Positions 6,804 to 13,741 of a stretch of 34,651 nucleotides of DNA are shown here, in pieces. How positions within the stretch are numbered: position 1 is the stretch's first letter; each line of letters opens with the position of its first letter. The notes under the pieces were generated by a model. It was not told the origin of the DNA, did not search any database, and saw nothing but the letters and a program-made list of their open reading frames with translations. A program made the translations under genes and the position numbers. Source of the stretch: Phycisphaera sp. (lineage in GTDB: Bacteria > Planctomycetota > Phycisphaerae > Phycisphaerales > Phycisphaeraceae); contig JALZVY010000242.1 in assembly GCA_023300125.1 (NCBI GenBank), positions 1 to 34,651 of the forward strand, in the 5' to 3' direction.

Positions 6804-8408
6804 TCAGTTCTGGCCGTGAGGGCTGGCGGGGTCAGGCTCGGGGGCCGTGTCGGCTTTGGGGTCGGGCTCGGTGGGGTAGACATCGCCATCGTCCGCGTCG
6901 TCGGTTTTTTCCGGGACTGCGGCGTGGTCGACCGAGACACCTTCGTCGTAGAGATATTCAGGGATCACCCCCAGGTCGGGCGTGGGCCGCAGCGGCGGGG
7001 CCTGGGCGAGTCGCGAGCGAAATCCGTTGGAGCGCCCGTCGGGGCCTGTGAACCGGTCGTTGACGGTGATTTCGCCGCGGCCGCCGCGGCGGGTGTCGAC
7101 GATGGCTTGGCTGCTTCGCCGCGGATCAAAGACGATCTGGCCCGCGACGTTGATGTAGCCCTCGGCGTCGGGGTGGGTGTCCCAGCCGGGGTTCACGCGG
7201 GCACGCCCACGCAAAAAGGCCTGGGCAGAAGAGAACTGCGGTGCGATGGCGACGCTGCCCGACACGTCGATATAGCCCCATTGGTCGCCGCGGCGCACCA
7301 GGGCCAGGGTCTCGTCGAAGTCGTAGGCCTCGTCCCATTGGGGTTCGATGGCCACATGGCCCGAGGCGTTGAGATAGCCCCAGTGGTCTCCCAGCCGCAC
7401 CGCGGCGTAGCCGCGCACGAACGGCCGGGCGTCGTCCCAGCGTGGGGCGACGGCTATTTTGAACGTACGGCTGAGAAAGCCCCACTTGCCGCCCACTCGC
7501 ACCGGGGCCAGGTCGTTGCCGAAGTCTCTCATTTCTTCGATTTGACCGCTGCGGTCGAGCCAGGCCAGTCGCCCGGATTTGTCGATGCACCCCCACAGAC
7601 GTGTGGGGCGTGTGAGGGTGTCGTCCTGAGGGCGGGCCAAGACGGTGGCGTCGACCAGTTGGGCCAGGGGGGTGTCGGAGATTTGTTCAAGGGCGTGGGC
7701 GCTGCGGCCGCCGGTGCGGGGCGCGTCGATGGCCACCACGCCCAGGCCTTGGTGCAGCGAGCGTGCCACGGCGAAGACCGGGGGCACGACGGGTTTCATC
7801 TTCGCGTTGATGTAGCCGCAGCCGTGGAGGGTGCGCACCACGGCAAACCCTTCGCGGAAACGCCGGGCGTCTTCTAACACGGGCTTGAGCACGGGGGTTC
7901 CAGCCGCATTGAGAAAGCCTGTTTTGCCGTTGTGCCGGTACGCGGCATAGCCTTCAAAAAAGCGGTCAAGGTGCTCGTAGCGTGGGGTGATGCGCCAGTC
8001 GCCGACACCGTTGAGAACACCGAAGCGTCCTTGGAGCGCGGCGGGGGCTTGGCCGTCGTCGATGTCGCCGATCCAGTCCAGGGAGGGCTGGGTGTTGAGG
8101 TTGCCCCGCTCGTCGATCAGCGCCCACCAGCCGTTGACCGCTACGGGCCACTGCTGGGTTCGCACGGTGGGACGCACCAGCTTCAGCCGCCCCGGGGCGG
8201 CGATGGCGGGGGCGGTGGCGACCAACACGAACCCGGAAATAAGAACGTGTACGAGAAGTCGTTTGCCCGCCCGCGTCCGAGCTAGGAGGTGGGGTGGCAA
8301 AGAGCCCGAAGCAGCAGACGCCGCTGTGGGCTGGGCGAAGCCAGGCAGGCTTCTGGTGCACGTTCTCAGCATCGCGGTGGCGATCGATCGCGTGAGGGGG
8401 CTGCGCAT
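6804..8408 (-). CDS. WG-repeat protein, probably exported or membrane-anchored
   Basis: A 534-residue protein built of about eight WG repeats: WWALIDERG, KTGFLNAAG, GCGYINAKM, WGCIDKSG, WGFLSRTF, WGYLNASG, WGYIDVSG and EGYINVAG. Such repeats form beta-rich, propeller-like folds seen in surface or signalling proteins of unknown role. A hydrophobic stretch (RLLVHVLISGFVLVATAPA) ending AIAAPG looks like a signal sequence after a long basic n-region. The C-terminus is acidic and Pro-rich. The ATG at 8408 is the most upstream sensible start. Two inverted copies of a dispersed 18-bp repeat (8241-8258 and 8350-8367) lie within this N-terminal coding part, so the true start could be later or the N-terminus may derive from repeat DNA. 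Confidence 0.75.
   Translation of the reverse strand: MRSPLTRSIATAMLRTCTRSLPGFAQPTAASAASGSLPPHLLARTRAGKRLLVHVLISGFVLVATAPAIAAPGRLKLVRPTVRTQQWPVAVNGWWALIDERGNLNTQPSLDWIGDIDDGQAPAALQGRFGVLNGVGDWRITPRYEHLDRFFEGYAAYRHNGKTGFLNAAGTPVLKPVLEDARRFREGFAVVRTLHGCGYINAKMKPVVPPVFAVARSLHQGLGVVAIDAPRTGGRSAHALEQISDTPLAQLVDATVLARPQDDTLTRPTRLWGCIDKSGRLAWLDRSGQIEEMRDFGNDLAPVRVGGKWGFLSRTFKIAVAPRWDDARPFVRGYAAVRLGDHWGYLNASGHVAIEPQWDEAYDFDETLALVRRGDQWGYIDVSGSVAIAPQFSSAQAFLRGRARVNPGWDTHPDAEGYINVAGQIVFDPRRSSQAIVDTRRGGRGEITVNDRFTGPDGRSNGFRSRLAQAPPLRPTPDLGVIPEYLYDEGVSVDHAAVPEKTDDADDGDVYPTEPDPKADTAPEPDPASPHGQN
8241..8367. repeat. Inverted pair of a dispersed AGAACGTG(T/C)AC repeat
   Basis: AAGAACGTGTACGAGAAG (plus, 8241-8258) and GAGAACGTGCACCAGAAG (minus, 8367-8350) face each other about 90 bp apart and agree at 15 of 18 positions. 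The same core recurs at 12207-12224 (minus) and 27014-27031 (plus). The pair lies in the part of the WG-protein gene that encodes the signal sequence. Confidence 0.7.
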
Positions 8409-8550
8409 GACAGGTGTCCGAAGCGTTGGCGGGGCGGTCGCGGGGCCAACGGCGTTGAGATTTGAGCGTTGGGCGCGTGTGGCCGCGGAGTTATCGTATA
8501 GCGCGCCGCCTCGATGACGCGGTCTATTTTCTAGATTGTTGATCCCCACC

Positions 8551-9030
8551 ATGCCTGCTGAAGCCTCTCCCACGCCGCCCCCTGCCGATCGGGCCGACAC
8601 GCTGTCGGTCGCGCCCGGGCGAGTATTGCCTGCTTCGGCCCTGCGTTTCGTGTTTTCGCGGGCGTCGGGGCCCGGCGGGCAGAATGTGAACAAGGTCAAC
8701 ACCCGGGCGACGTTGACGGTGGAACTGGCAGACCTTCAAGACATTTTGCCGCGGCCGGCCCTCGACCGCCTGCCGCGGGCGGCGGGGCACTACTTCGCGT
8801 CCAAGCCCGACCGGCTGGTGATTCACGCGGGGGATTCGCGCAGCCAGCGGGCCAACCGCAAAGCCTGCATGGACCGGCTGCGTCACGTGCTCTTGCTGGC
8901 CTTGCATCGCCCGCCGACGCGCCGGGCCACGCGGCCTTCGCGTGGGGCGGTGCAGCGGCGTTTGAGCGCTAAGAAAAGACGGGGAGATCTGAAACAGCGG
9001 CGGCGGTCGCCCGGCAGTGGCGGGGAGTAG
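8551..9030 (+). CDS. arfB: Alternative ribosome-rescue factor ArfB-like peptidyl-tRNA hydrolase
   Basis: A 159-residue release-factor-like protein that would hydrolyse peptidyl-tRNA on ribosomes stalled at mRNA ends. The catalytic GGQ is in SRASGPGGQNVNKVNTRATL, directly after an ALRFVFSR strand, as in ArfB/ICT1. The basic tail (SAKKRRGDLKQRRRSP) matches the part of ArfB that enters the empty mRNA channel. The length fits ArfB rather than RF1/RF2, which are over 350 residues and have a codon-reading domain. The ATG at 8551 is preferred to a TTG at 8536. The gene is divergent from the WG-repeat gene and convergent with the K+ channel gene. Confidence 0.88.
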   Translation: MPAEASPTPPPADRADTLSVAPGRVLPASALRFVFSRASGPGGQNVNKVNTRATLTVELADLQDILPRPALDRLPRAAGHYFASKPDRLVIHAGDSRSQRANRKACMDRLRHVLLLALHRPPTRRATRPSRGAVQRRLSAKKRRGDLKQRRRSPGSGGE

Positions 9031-9078
9031 GGCGGTGGGGTGTTGGCGGCGCGTCGTCAGCGCCCCGTTGCATCGCGG

Positions 9079-9996
9079 TCATCCCGGCGGCGGGTGATCC
9101 TCTTTGCCCGGTGGGTCGGCGTGCGGGGCGGAGGGTGGTGCGGAGTCGTGCTCGGCATGGTCATTGAGCTCGCCCCCGCAGCGATCGCAAAACGTGGCGT
9201 TTTTGCGGTGGCCTTCTTTCATGCAATGCGGGCAGGATTCGGTGCTGGCGCGGTCGCGGGCGCCCACGGCGATCTCGGCGCTGATGATGCCCGTGGGCAC
9301 AATAATCAGGCTGTATCCAAAGACCATCATCAGCGAGGCCACGAACTTGCCCGCCGCGGTGTCGGGGCTGATGTCGCCGTAGCCCACGGTGGTCATGGTG
9401 ACGATCGCCCAGTAGATGCCGTTGGGGATGTCGGGAAAGTCGGGGTTGGTGTCGCCTTCGATGAGGTGCATGACCGCGCCCATGATGGTCACGGTGGTGA
9501 GCACAGTGGTTAAGAACACGATGATCTTTTCGCGGCTGTCGCGCAGCCCGTCCGCGAGGGCTTCGGCTTCTCCGACAAAGCGGGCGAGTTTGAAGATGCG
9601 GAAGACCCGCAGCAGCCGCAGAGCGCGGATGACAAGCAGTTCGTGGGAGTTGGCGATGAAGAGGCTGGCGTAGGTGGGGATGATTGCCAGCAGGTCGACG
9701 ATGCCGTAGAAGCTCAATGCGTAGCGGCGCGGGCGGGCGACGCATAGCAGCCGCAAAGCGTACTCTACCGAAAACAACAGCGTGAACCCCCACTCGATGC
9801 CGTAGAGCAGCCTGCCGTATCGGGCTTCGACCGAGGGCACGCTTTCAAGAATGACCGCCATGACGCTGGCGATGATGGCCACCAACAGCACCACGTCAAA
9901 TACTTTGCCTGCCGGTGTTTCAGCTTCAAAAATGATGTCGTGCAGGCGGCGCTGCCAGGGGCGTAGGCCGGAATGGAGAGGGCGGTTGTTGGCCAT
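9079..9996 (-). CDS. Voltage-gated potassium channel (Kv type, six TM) with C-terminal zinc ribbon
   Basis: A 305-residue inner-membrane ion channel. Helices S1-S4 occupy residues about 32-140; S4 carries regularly spaced Arg/Lys (RALRLLRVFRIFKLARF). The pore loop has the selectivity filter TVGYGD at 203-208, and S6 follows (FVASLMMVFGYSLIIVPTG). After S6 the cytoplasmic tail has four cysteines in two pairs, CPHC (255-258) and CDRC (270-273), which suggests a small zinc ribbon, then a Pro/His-rich end. The zinc ribbon replaces the RCK or cyclic-nucleotide domain of many bacterial channels. It is the only gene in its unit; the next gene upstream is divergent. Confidence 0.9.
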   Translation of the reverse strand: MANNRPLHSGLRPWQRRLHDIIFEAETPAGKVFDVVLLVAIIASVMAVILESVPSVEARYGRLLYGIEWGFTLLFSVEYALRLLCVARPRRYALSFYGIVDLLAIIPTYASLFIANSHELLVIRALRLLRVFRIFKLARFVGEAEALADGLRDSREKIIVFLTTVLTTVTIMGAVMHLIEGDTNPDFPDIPNGIYWAIVTMTTVGYGDISPDTAAGKFVASLMMVFGYSLIIVPTGIISAEIAVGARDRASTESCPHCMKEGHRKNATFCDRCGGELNDHAEHDSAPPSAPHADPPGKEDHPPPG

Positions 9997-10088
9997 GACG
10001 TGGTGAATATCGGCCGGTGGGTGGCGGTGTGGCCACGCAGAAGCAGGCCGATGGCAAATTAGAGGGCGATTCGTATTTGTTGGGTGTT

Positions 10089-10117
10089 TTTACACTTTCC
10101 GGCACGTCTGGTAATGT
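10089..10117 (+). promoter_or_regulatory. Promoter of the helix-turn-helix gene
   Basis: TTTACA (10089-10094) and TAATGT (10112-10117) are separated by exactly 17 bases, giving a sigma-70-type promoter. Transcription would begin near 10124, leaving a leader of about 70 bases before the ATG at 10192. Confidence 0.6.
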
Positions 10118-10191
10118 GATAAGCGAGTTATACATCTTTCATGTCTAGACACGGTTTAGGCGTATTATTTTTTCTCGAAAAGGAATCTGTC

Positions 10192-10626
10192 ATGCCCAAT
10201 CTTAATACTGTGCTTGGCGACGAAATACGCCGGCTGGCACGCAAAGAAATCAAAATTCAGACCAAATCGCTTGTCGATGCGGTGTCGCGCTATCGATCGG
10301 ATATCTCGGCTCTGAAAAAGCAAAACCGTGATCTGGAACGCCGTCTGAATCAGGTCGCCAAGGGGCGTGCGGCGGCCGCCAAGTCGGTGGAGGCCGATGA
10401 CGACGCCCCACGCCCCCGTTTCAGCCCCGGATGGGTGAAAAAGCACCGTGATAAGCTGGGCTTGAGTGCGGCGGACTACGGTGCCCTGGTGGGCGTGGCG
10501 GGGCTAACGATCTACAACTGGGAAAAGGGCACCTCGACCCCGCGGACCAAACAACTCATGGCCTGGAGCGAAGTGCGCACCTTGGGCAAACGCGAGGCGA
10601 TGAAAAAACTTGAAGAGATGGAGTGA
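10192..10626 (+). CDS. Helix-turn-helix (XRE-like) DNA-binding protein with N-terminal coiled coil
   Basis: A 144-residue putative regulator. Residues 5-60 are strongly helical and charged (EIRRLARKEI; YRSDISALKKQNRDLERRLN) and look like a coiled coil for dimerisation. Residues about 82-128 form an XRE-type fold: HRDKLGLSAADYGALVGVAG, then TIYNWEKGTSTPR, the last part being the usual end of a Cro/CI helix-turn-helix. The ATG at 10192 is preceded by AAAAGGA and is better than an upstream ATG at 10141. It is a single gene with its own promoter and a strong shared terminator downstream. No targets can be named. Confidence 0.75.
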   Translation: MPNLNTVLGDEIRRLARKEIKIQTKSLVDAVSRYRSDISALKKQNRDLERRLNQVAKGRAAAAKSVEADDDAPRPRFSPGWVKKHRDKLGLSAADYGALVGVAGLTIYNWEKGTSTPRTKQLMAWSEVRTLGKREAMKKLEEME

Positions 10627-10685
10627 TGCGGGCGGCTCCGGCGGGCCCGGCGCCCGCTTGATGTGCCTTGAGTATTAATCTAATT

Positions 10686-10720
10686 AAAAACCCCGCGGCC
10701 TTGAGGCCGCGGGGTTTTTT
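10686..10720. terminator. Bidirectional rho-independent terminator
   Basis: A perfect ten-base GC-rich stem, CCCCGCGGCC / GGCCGCGGGG, with a TTGA loop is flanked by an A-run on the left and a T-run on the right. It serves both the helix-turn-helix gene (plus) and the convergent basic protein gene (minus). Confidence 0.9.
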
Positions 10721-10762
10721 GATGTGTTTACAGATTGAGGCCGTGGCGTGATACAACGTGGT

Positions 10763-11164
10763 TTACATGCCGCGTTGTTCTCGCAGTGCTTTGCGTTCGG
10801 CTTTGCCTTTGAGAAGGTCCGTGGCGATGGCTTCAAGGGCGTTGAGTCGTTTGACGGTGAGATCGCCTTGCTTGATCTGTTCTTCGGGAAGCGGGTCGCG
10901 AATGCGTAGCTTGGTGAGCTTGGCTTCCATGCGCGTGCTTTCTTCACGCAAGGAGCCGATCTTGGCGGCGAGCTTGACCATGTTCATGGTCTTGATCTTG
11001 GCCAGCGAGGGAGAGGGTTCGCCAAGCAGAACCGGCAGGTCGCTGGGGCGCCCGCCGCCGCGGCGTGGCGGGCCACTGGACCGTGTGCCGCTATAACCCC
11101 CGCTGCGGGGGCTGTTGGAATAGCGCCCGCCGCCGCGACTTGAATTCGAACGTCTTGGGTTCAT
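10763..11164 (-). CDS. Basic hypothetical protein with Arg/Gly/Ser-rich N-terminus and helical C-terminus
   Basis: A 133-residue protein I do not recognise. The first 40 residues are Arg, Gly, Ser and Pro rich (SSRGGGRYSNSPRSGGYSG), like a disordered nucleic-acid-binding tail. The rest is charged helix (MVKLAAKIGSLREESTRMEA; RLNALEAIATDLLKGKAERK), probably a coiled coil. An RNA-binding role is possible but unproven. The ATG at 11164 is preceded at exactly six bases by TACACT on the minus strand, with no Shine-Dalgarno. It shares the terminator at 10686-10720 with the convergent helix-turn-helix gene. Confidence 0.65.
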   Translation of the reverse strand: MNPRRSNSSRGGGRYSNSPRSGGYSGTRSSGPPRRGGGRPSDLPVLLGEPSPSLAKIKTMNMVKLAAKIGSLREESTRMEAKLTKLRIRDPLPEEQIKQGDLTVKRLNALEAIATDLLKGKAERKALREQRGM

Positions 11165-11170
11165 CGCCGC

Positions 11171-11176
11171 AGTGTA
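11171..11176 (-). promoter_or_regulatory. -10 hexamer TACACT placed for leaderless start
   Basis: TACACT on the minus strand, six bases, then the ATG at 11164. The same hexamer and spacing occur at 12831 and 13730. Confidence 0.5.
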
Positions 11177-11370
11177 ACAGCGGTCCGGGCGTCAACCTGG
11201 CGAAAAGCCCCTTTACAGGCGTTGTAGAGGGTGGTGGGAATAAGCAGGGGGGCGTCATGGCTTCACGCAGGGAATGGTACGGTCGACAAGGGTGTCGGCT
11301 TGTGCGAACGTCGTGTTCTCGGATGCTTTGCCCGCCGTAACCCGTCTTCTACTGAATCGGACATCGAAAC

Positions 11371-12138
11371 ATGCTGCAACGCCCTCAACCGTCTCTCTCT
11401 GCCCGTCCCCCCGTGCCCGCCGATGCGGGGCGCGGCGTGTGGCGTGCAGTACCCACCGTGTCGCGGTCTATGGCTGTGATGCTTGGCGCGGTGTTGAGCG
11501 TGGTGGCTTGTAGCGGCCCGCTGCAGGCCGCGGTCGATGTGCCCGCGCCCGATGTGGACCTGGTGGCGGACCCGCCGGCCCAGGACGAGGGGACGCAGGC
11601 GCAAGTGGTCTTGGCCGGCGGGTGCTTCTGGTGCACCGAGGTGGTGTTCGAGGAACTCCGCGGCGTGGGCGAGGTGGTCTCGGGCTACGCGGGCGGATCC
11701 AAGGACGACGCGGATTACCAAAAGGTCAGCGCCGGGCTCACCGACCACGCGGAGGTGATCCGCGTGTCTTACGACCCGTCGGTGATTAGTTACGGCACGC
11801 TGCTTCGCGTGTTCTTTGCGGTGGCCCACAACCCCACGCACGTGGACCGGCAAGGCAACGACCGCGGGCCGCAGTACCGCTCGGCAGTGTTTTACGACGG
11901 CGAAGAGCAGAAGCGGGTGGCCCAGGCGTACATCGCCCAGATCAACGCAGCGGAGGTGTTCGACAAGCCCATCGCCACGCGGATGGAGCCGTTGACGGTG
12001 TTTTATCCCGCCGAGGACTACCACCAGGATTATGCGAGGCTCAACCCTCGACAGGGTTATGTGGCGGGGGTGGCGCTGCCCAAGGTCGAGAAGCTGCACA
12101 AGCAGTTTGCGGACCTGCTGAAACCCCAAGAGAAGTGA
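11371..12138 (+). CDS. msrA: Secreted or lipid-anchored peptide methionine sulfoxide reductase MsrA
   Basis: A 255-residue enzyme that reduces methionine-S-sulfoxide in proteins. The catalytic motif GGCFWCTE (Cys85) opens the domain, followed by GVGEVVSGYAGG, the substrate-pocket segment GLTDHAEVIRVSYDP, HNPTHVDRQGNDRGPQYRSA and FYPAEDYHQDY, all in the usual MsrA order. A hydrophobic segment (AVMLGAVLSVVAC) precedes the domain and ends in a lipobox-like VVAC, so export to the envelope is likely, with possible lipid attachment. The n-region is long; an ATG at 11470 would give a tighter signal peptide. The frameshifted prepilin gene lies downstream on the other strand. Confidence 0.9.
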   Translation: MLQRPQPSLSARPPVPADAGRGVWRAVPTVSRSMAVMLGAVLSVVACSGPLQAAVDVPAPDVDLVADPPAQDEGTQAQVVLAGGCFWCTEVVFEELRGVGEVVSGYAGGSKDDADYQKVSAGLTDHAEVIRVSYDPSVISYGTLLRVFFAVAHNPTHVDRQGNDRGPQYRSAVFYDGEEQKRVAQAYIAQINAAEVFDKPIATRMEPLTVFYPAEDYHQDYARLNPRQGYVAGVALPKVEKLHKQFADLLKPQEK

Positions 12139-12206
12139 TTGCCGGCGGCCCGGCCACCTGCTTGGGCTTGCTTGCCGCACTATCTGTGGGCTTGGGCCAA
12201 CGCCTA

Positions 12207-12224
12207 CTTCGCGTACACGTTCTT
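12207..12224 (-). repeat. Copy of the dispersed AGAACGTGTACG repeat at a stop codon
   Basis: AAGAACGTGTACGCGAAG on the minus strand overlaps the TAA stop (12225-12223) of the restored prepilin frame. It differs from the copy at 8241-8258 at one of 18 bases. Confidence 0.65.
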
Positions 12225-12722
12225 ATCGCTTGACGACGAGGTAGTAGGCGTTGGCGTCGAGCTTGCAAAAGGTGCCGCTGCTCAGGTCGCCGTCGTCGAT
12301 GATGGCGTCGGCCCGGGCCATGAACACGTCGTCACGCGTGGGTCCCAAGCCCGTGAAGACCACGCCCACCGCGCTGTGCACGCCCAGGGTGCAGCGGGTC
12401 ACGTCCCACTCGCCGCCGATGGGCTGACTACGTTGAATTTGTCTTGCTGCTTGAGGAAGGATTCCAAGTCCGGGGGCAGGGAGCCCGGGGGGTGTTCGGG
12501 GGCCGGCTGGCCTTCCTGTGAGTTGTGAAGCATCGTGACATCGCCGAGCACCCGAAGTTCTGCGACGAACGCGGTGAGGCGGGTGTCGCTGACGGCGCTG
12601 GCGACCATGATCGATGCTATAGCGGCGAGAATGCCCAAGATCGTAACCACGGCCAGGATCTCGATGAGCGTGAAGGCCTGGACGGCACGCGGGCTGATTT
12701 TGAGAGGCAAAACACGTCCCAT
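12223..12722 (-). pseudogene. Type IV prepilin-like (pseudopilin) gene with a one-base frameshift
   Basis: The 5' part encodes a class III prepilin signal and N-terminal helix, QAFTLIEILAVVTILGILAA, cleaved and methylated by prepilin peptidase for assembly into pilus or type II secretion filaments. The open frame reads to KFNVVSP and then runs on to a stop at 12399. If one base is added in the CCC run (minus strand, 12423-12421), the frame continues as IGGEWDVTRCTLGVH, then GVVFTGLGP, RADAIIDDGDLSSGTF and YYLVVKR to a TAA at 12223. The 'GGEWD' and 'DDGDLSSG' features fit planctomycete prepilins, so the gene was recently intact, or the shift is a sequencing error. TAAAAA lies six bases before the ATG. 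Confidence 0.75.
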
Positions 12723-12830
12723 GCAGGCTTTTTATCGGGTGTCGTTGCTGGGCAATTTATTGAACGGCCAAAAAGCCGGGGGTTTATGGGGCAGGGGGAT
12801 GGCGTTTGGCCACGATCTAAGGGGAGGTTC

Positions 12831-12836
12831 TACACT
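12831..12836 (+). promoter_or_regulatory. -10 hexamer TACACT placed for leaderless start
   Basis: TACACTCGGGGT runs straight into the ATG at 12843, leaving six bases between hexamer and start codon. The string TACACTCGGG is repeated exactly in front of the gene at 13742. Confidence 0.55.
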
Positions 12837-12842
12837 CGGGGT

Positions 12843-13196
12843 ATGTCTGATTCGGATGCTTCGTCGACGCGCCCTCTCGGAGGGGCAGCCATGGGATCGG
12901 GGTTTGATCCAGTCCGGTGGTTGCGGGTGGTGGGGCGGTGGGAGGCGGTTTCATTTCTGCTGCTATTGGGCGTGGCGATGCCGTTGAAATACGCCGCGGG
13001 CTACCCCGAGGCGGTGTCGGTGGTGGGGATGCTGCACGGGGTGCTGTTTGTGGTCTTTGTGGGGGTGTGGGTGTTGAGCTTGGGCCGGCTGCCGGGGCGA
13101 TGGGCGCTGCTGTCACTGGTCGCTTCGGTGGTGCCCGGCGGGCCGTTTTGGTGTGATCCGAAGCTGCGGGCGTATGAGGCGGCCCCCCGGCGGTGA
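12843..13196 (+). CDS. DUF3817-like integral membrane protein
   Basis: A 117-residue protein. LRVVGRWEAVSFLLLLGVAM, then PLKYAAGYPEAVSVVGMLHG and VLFVVFVGVWVLSLGRL match the DUF3817 pattern: a conserved Glu in the first helix, a KY-containing loop and a Gly-x-x-HG motif in the second. Three helices are predicted, the last being WALLSLVASVVPGGPFW. The family has no known function. The ATG at 12843 follows a leaderless-type -10. Two other small genes follow on the same strand but appear to have their own -10 boxes. Confidence 0.75.
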   Translation: MSDSDASSTRPLGGAAMGSGFDPVRWLRVVGRWEAVSFLLLLGVAMPLKYAAGYPEAVSVVGMLHGVLFVVFVGVWVLSLGRLPGRWALLSLVASVVPGGPFWCDPKLRAYEAAPRR

Positions 13197-13211
13197 GGCC
13201 GCGGCGGCGGG

Positions 13212-13217
13212 TATAGT
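13212..13217 (+). promoter_or_regulatory. -10 hexamer TATAGT near the start of a membrane-protein gene
   Basis: TATAGT is followed by ten bases and the ATG at 13228. The leader would be only a few bases long. Confidence 0.4.
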
Positions 13218-13227
13218 CGCGGGTGTC

Positions 13228-13698
13228 ATGGCCAAGATCACATCCAAACCCCACCACGAACAAGAAGCCCGCGCGATCCGCGCGATGCTGGCCGACCCCG
13301 AGCGGCGGGCGGTGAACGATTTGGTGGTGCGGCAGTTCGCCACGATGCAGGTGCGCGCGGGCTACGTGTTGACCTTCTGCGGGGTGGTCATCACCACCAC
13401 CGGTTTTTCAGGGCGGCTGATTGCGGGCACCAACGCGCTGGCCCAGGGGTGCATCATCGCGGGGGTGACGCTGGTGTTGGTGGCGGCGTGGCTGGTGCTG
13501 GTGGCGGTGCTGCGGGTGAAGTGGACCACTCAGTCGTTGGAGCTTGGCGACGCGGCGCTGGCCCAGGTGCTGGCCCGCCGCGACCAGCGCAACATGGTGC
13601 TGCGGGCCGCGACGCTGGTGGCGATGGTGGGGATGAGTCTGTACGTCGCGGCGATCGCGATCATGTTGGTTTATCCCCGCGTGGGTGCGATCCGTTGA
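13228..13698 (+). CDS. Small membrane protein of unknown function
   Basis: A 156-residue protein I do not recognise. A soluble, charged N-terminus (EQEARAIRAMLADPERRAVN) leads to a first helix (AGYVLTFCGVVITTTGF), a second (GCIIAGVTLVLVAAWLVLVA), a charged linker (LGDAALAQVLARRDQRNMVL) and a third helix (ATLVAMVGMSLYVAAIAIML). It begins 31 bp after the DUF3817-like gene and ends 43 bp before the next gene. The close spacing suggests a functional group, although each gene has its own promoter-like hexamer. Confidence 0.65.
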   Translation: MAKITSKPHHEQEARAIRAMLADPERRAVNDLVVRQFATMQVRAGYVLTFCGVVITTTGFSGRLIAGTNALAQGCIIAGVTLVLVAAWLVLVAVLRVKWTTQSLELGDAALAQVLARRDQRNMVLRAATLVAMVGMSLYVAAIAIMLVYPRVGAIR

Positions 13699-13729
13699 CC
13701 GCGGCCGTGGAGCAGGGGTCGGCAGGGCC

Positions 13730-13735
13730 TACACT
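13730..13735 (+). promoter_or_regulatory. -10 hexamer TACACT placed for leaderless start
   Basis: TACACTCGGG, two more bases, then the ATG at 13742: six bases between hexamer and start codon, as at 12831. Confidence 0.55.
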
Positions 13736-13741
13736 CGGGCG

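Noticed and set aside
6759-7877. Plus-strand open frame opposite the WG-repeat gene
   Set aside because: The WG repeats on the minus strand explain the DNA; the plus reading has no domain or start signal.
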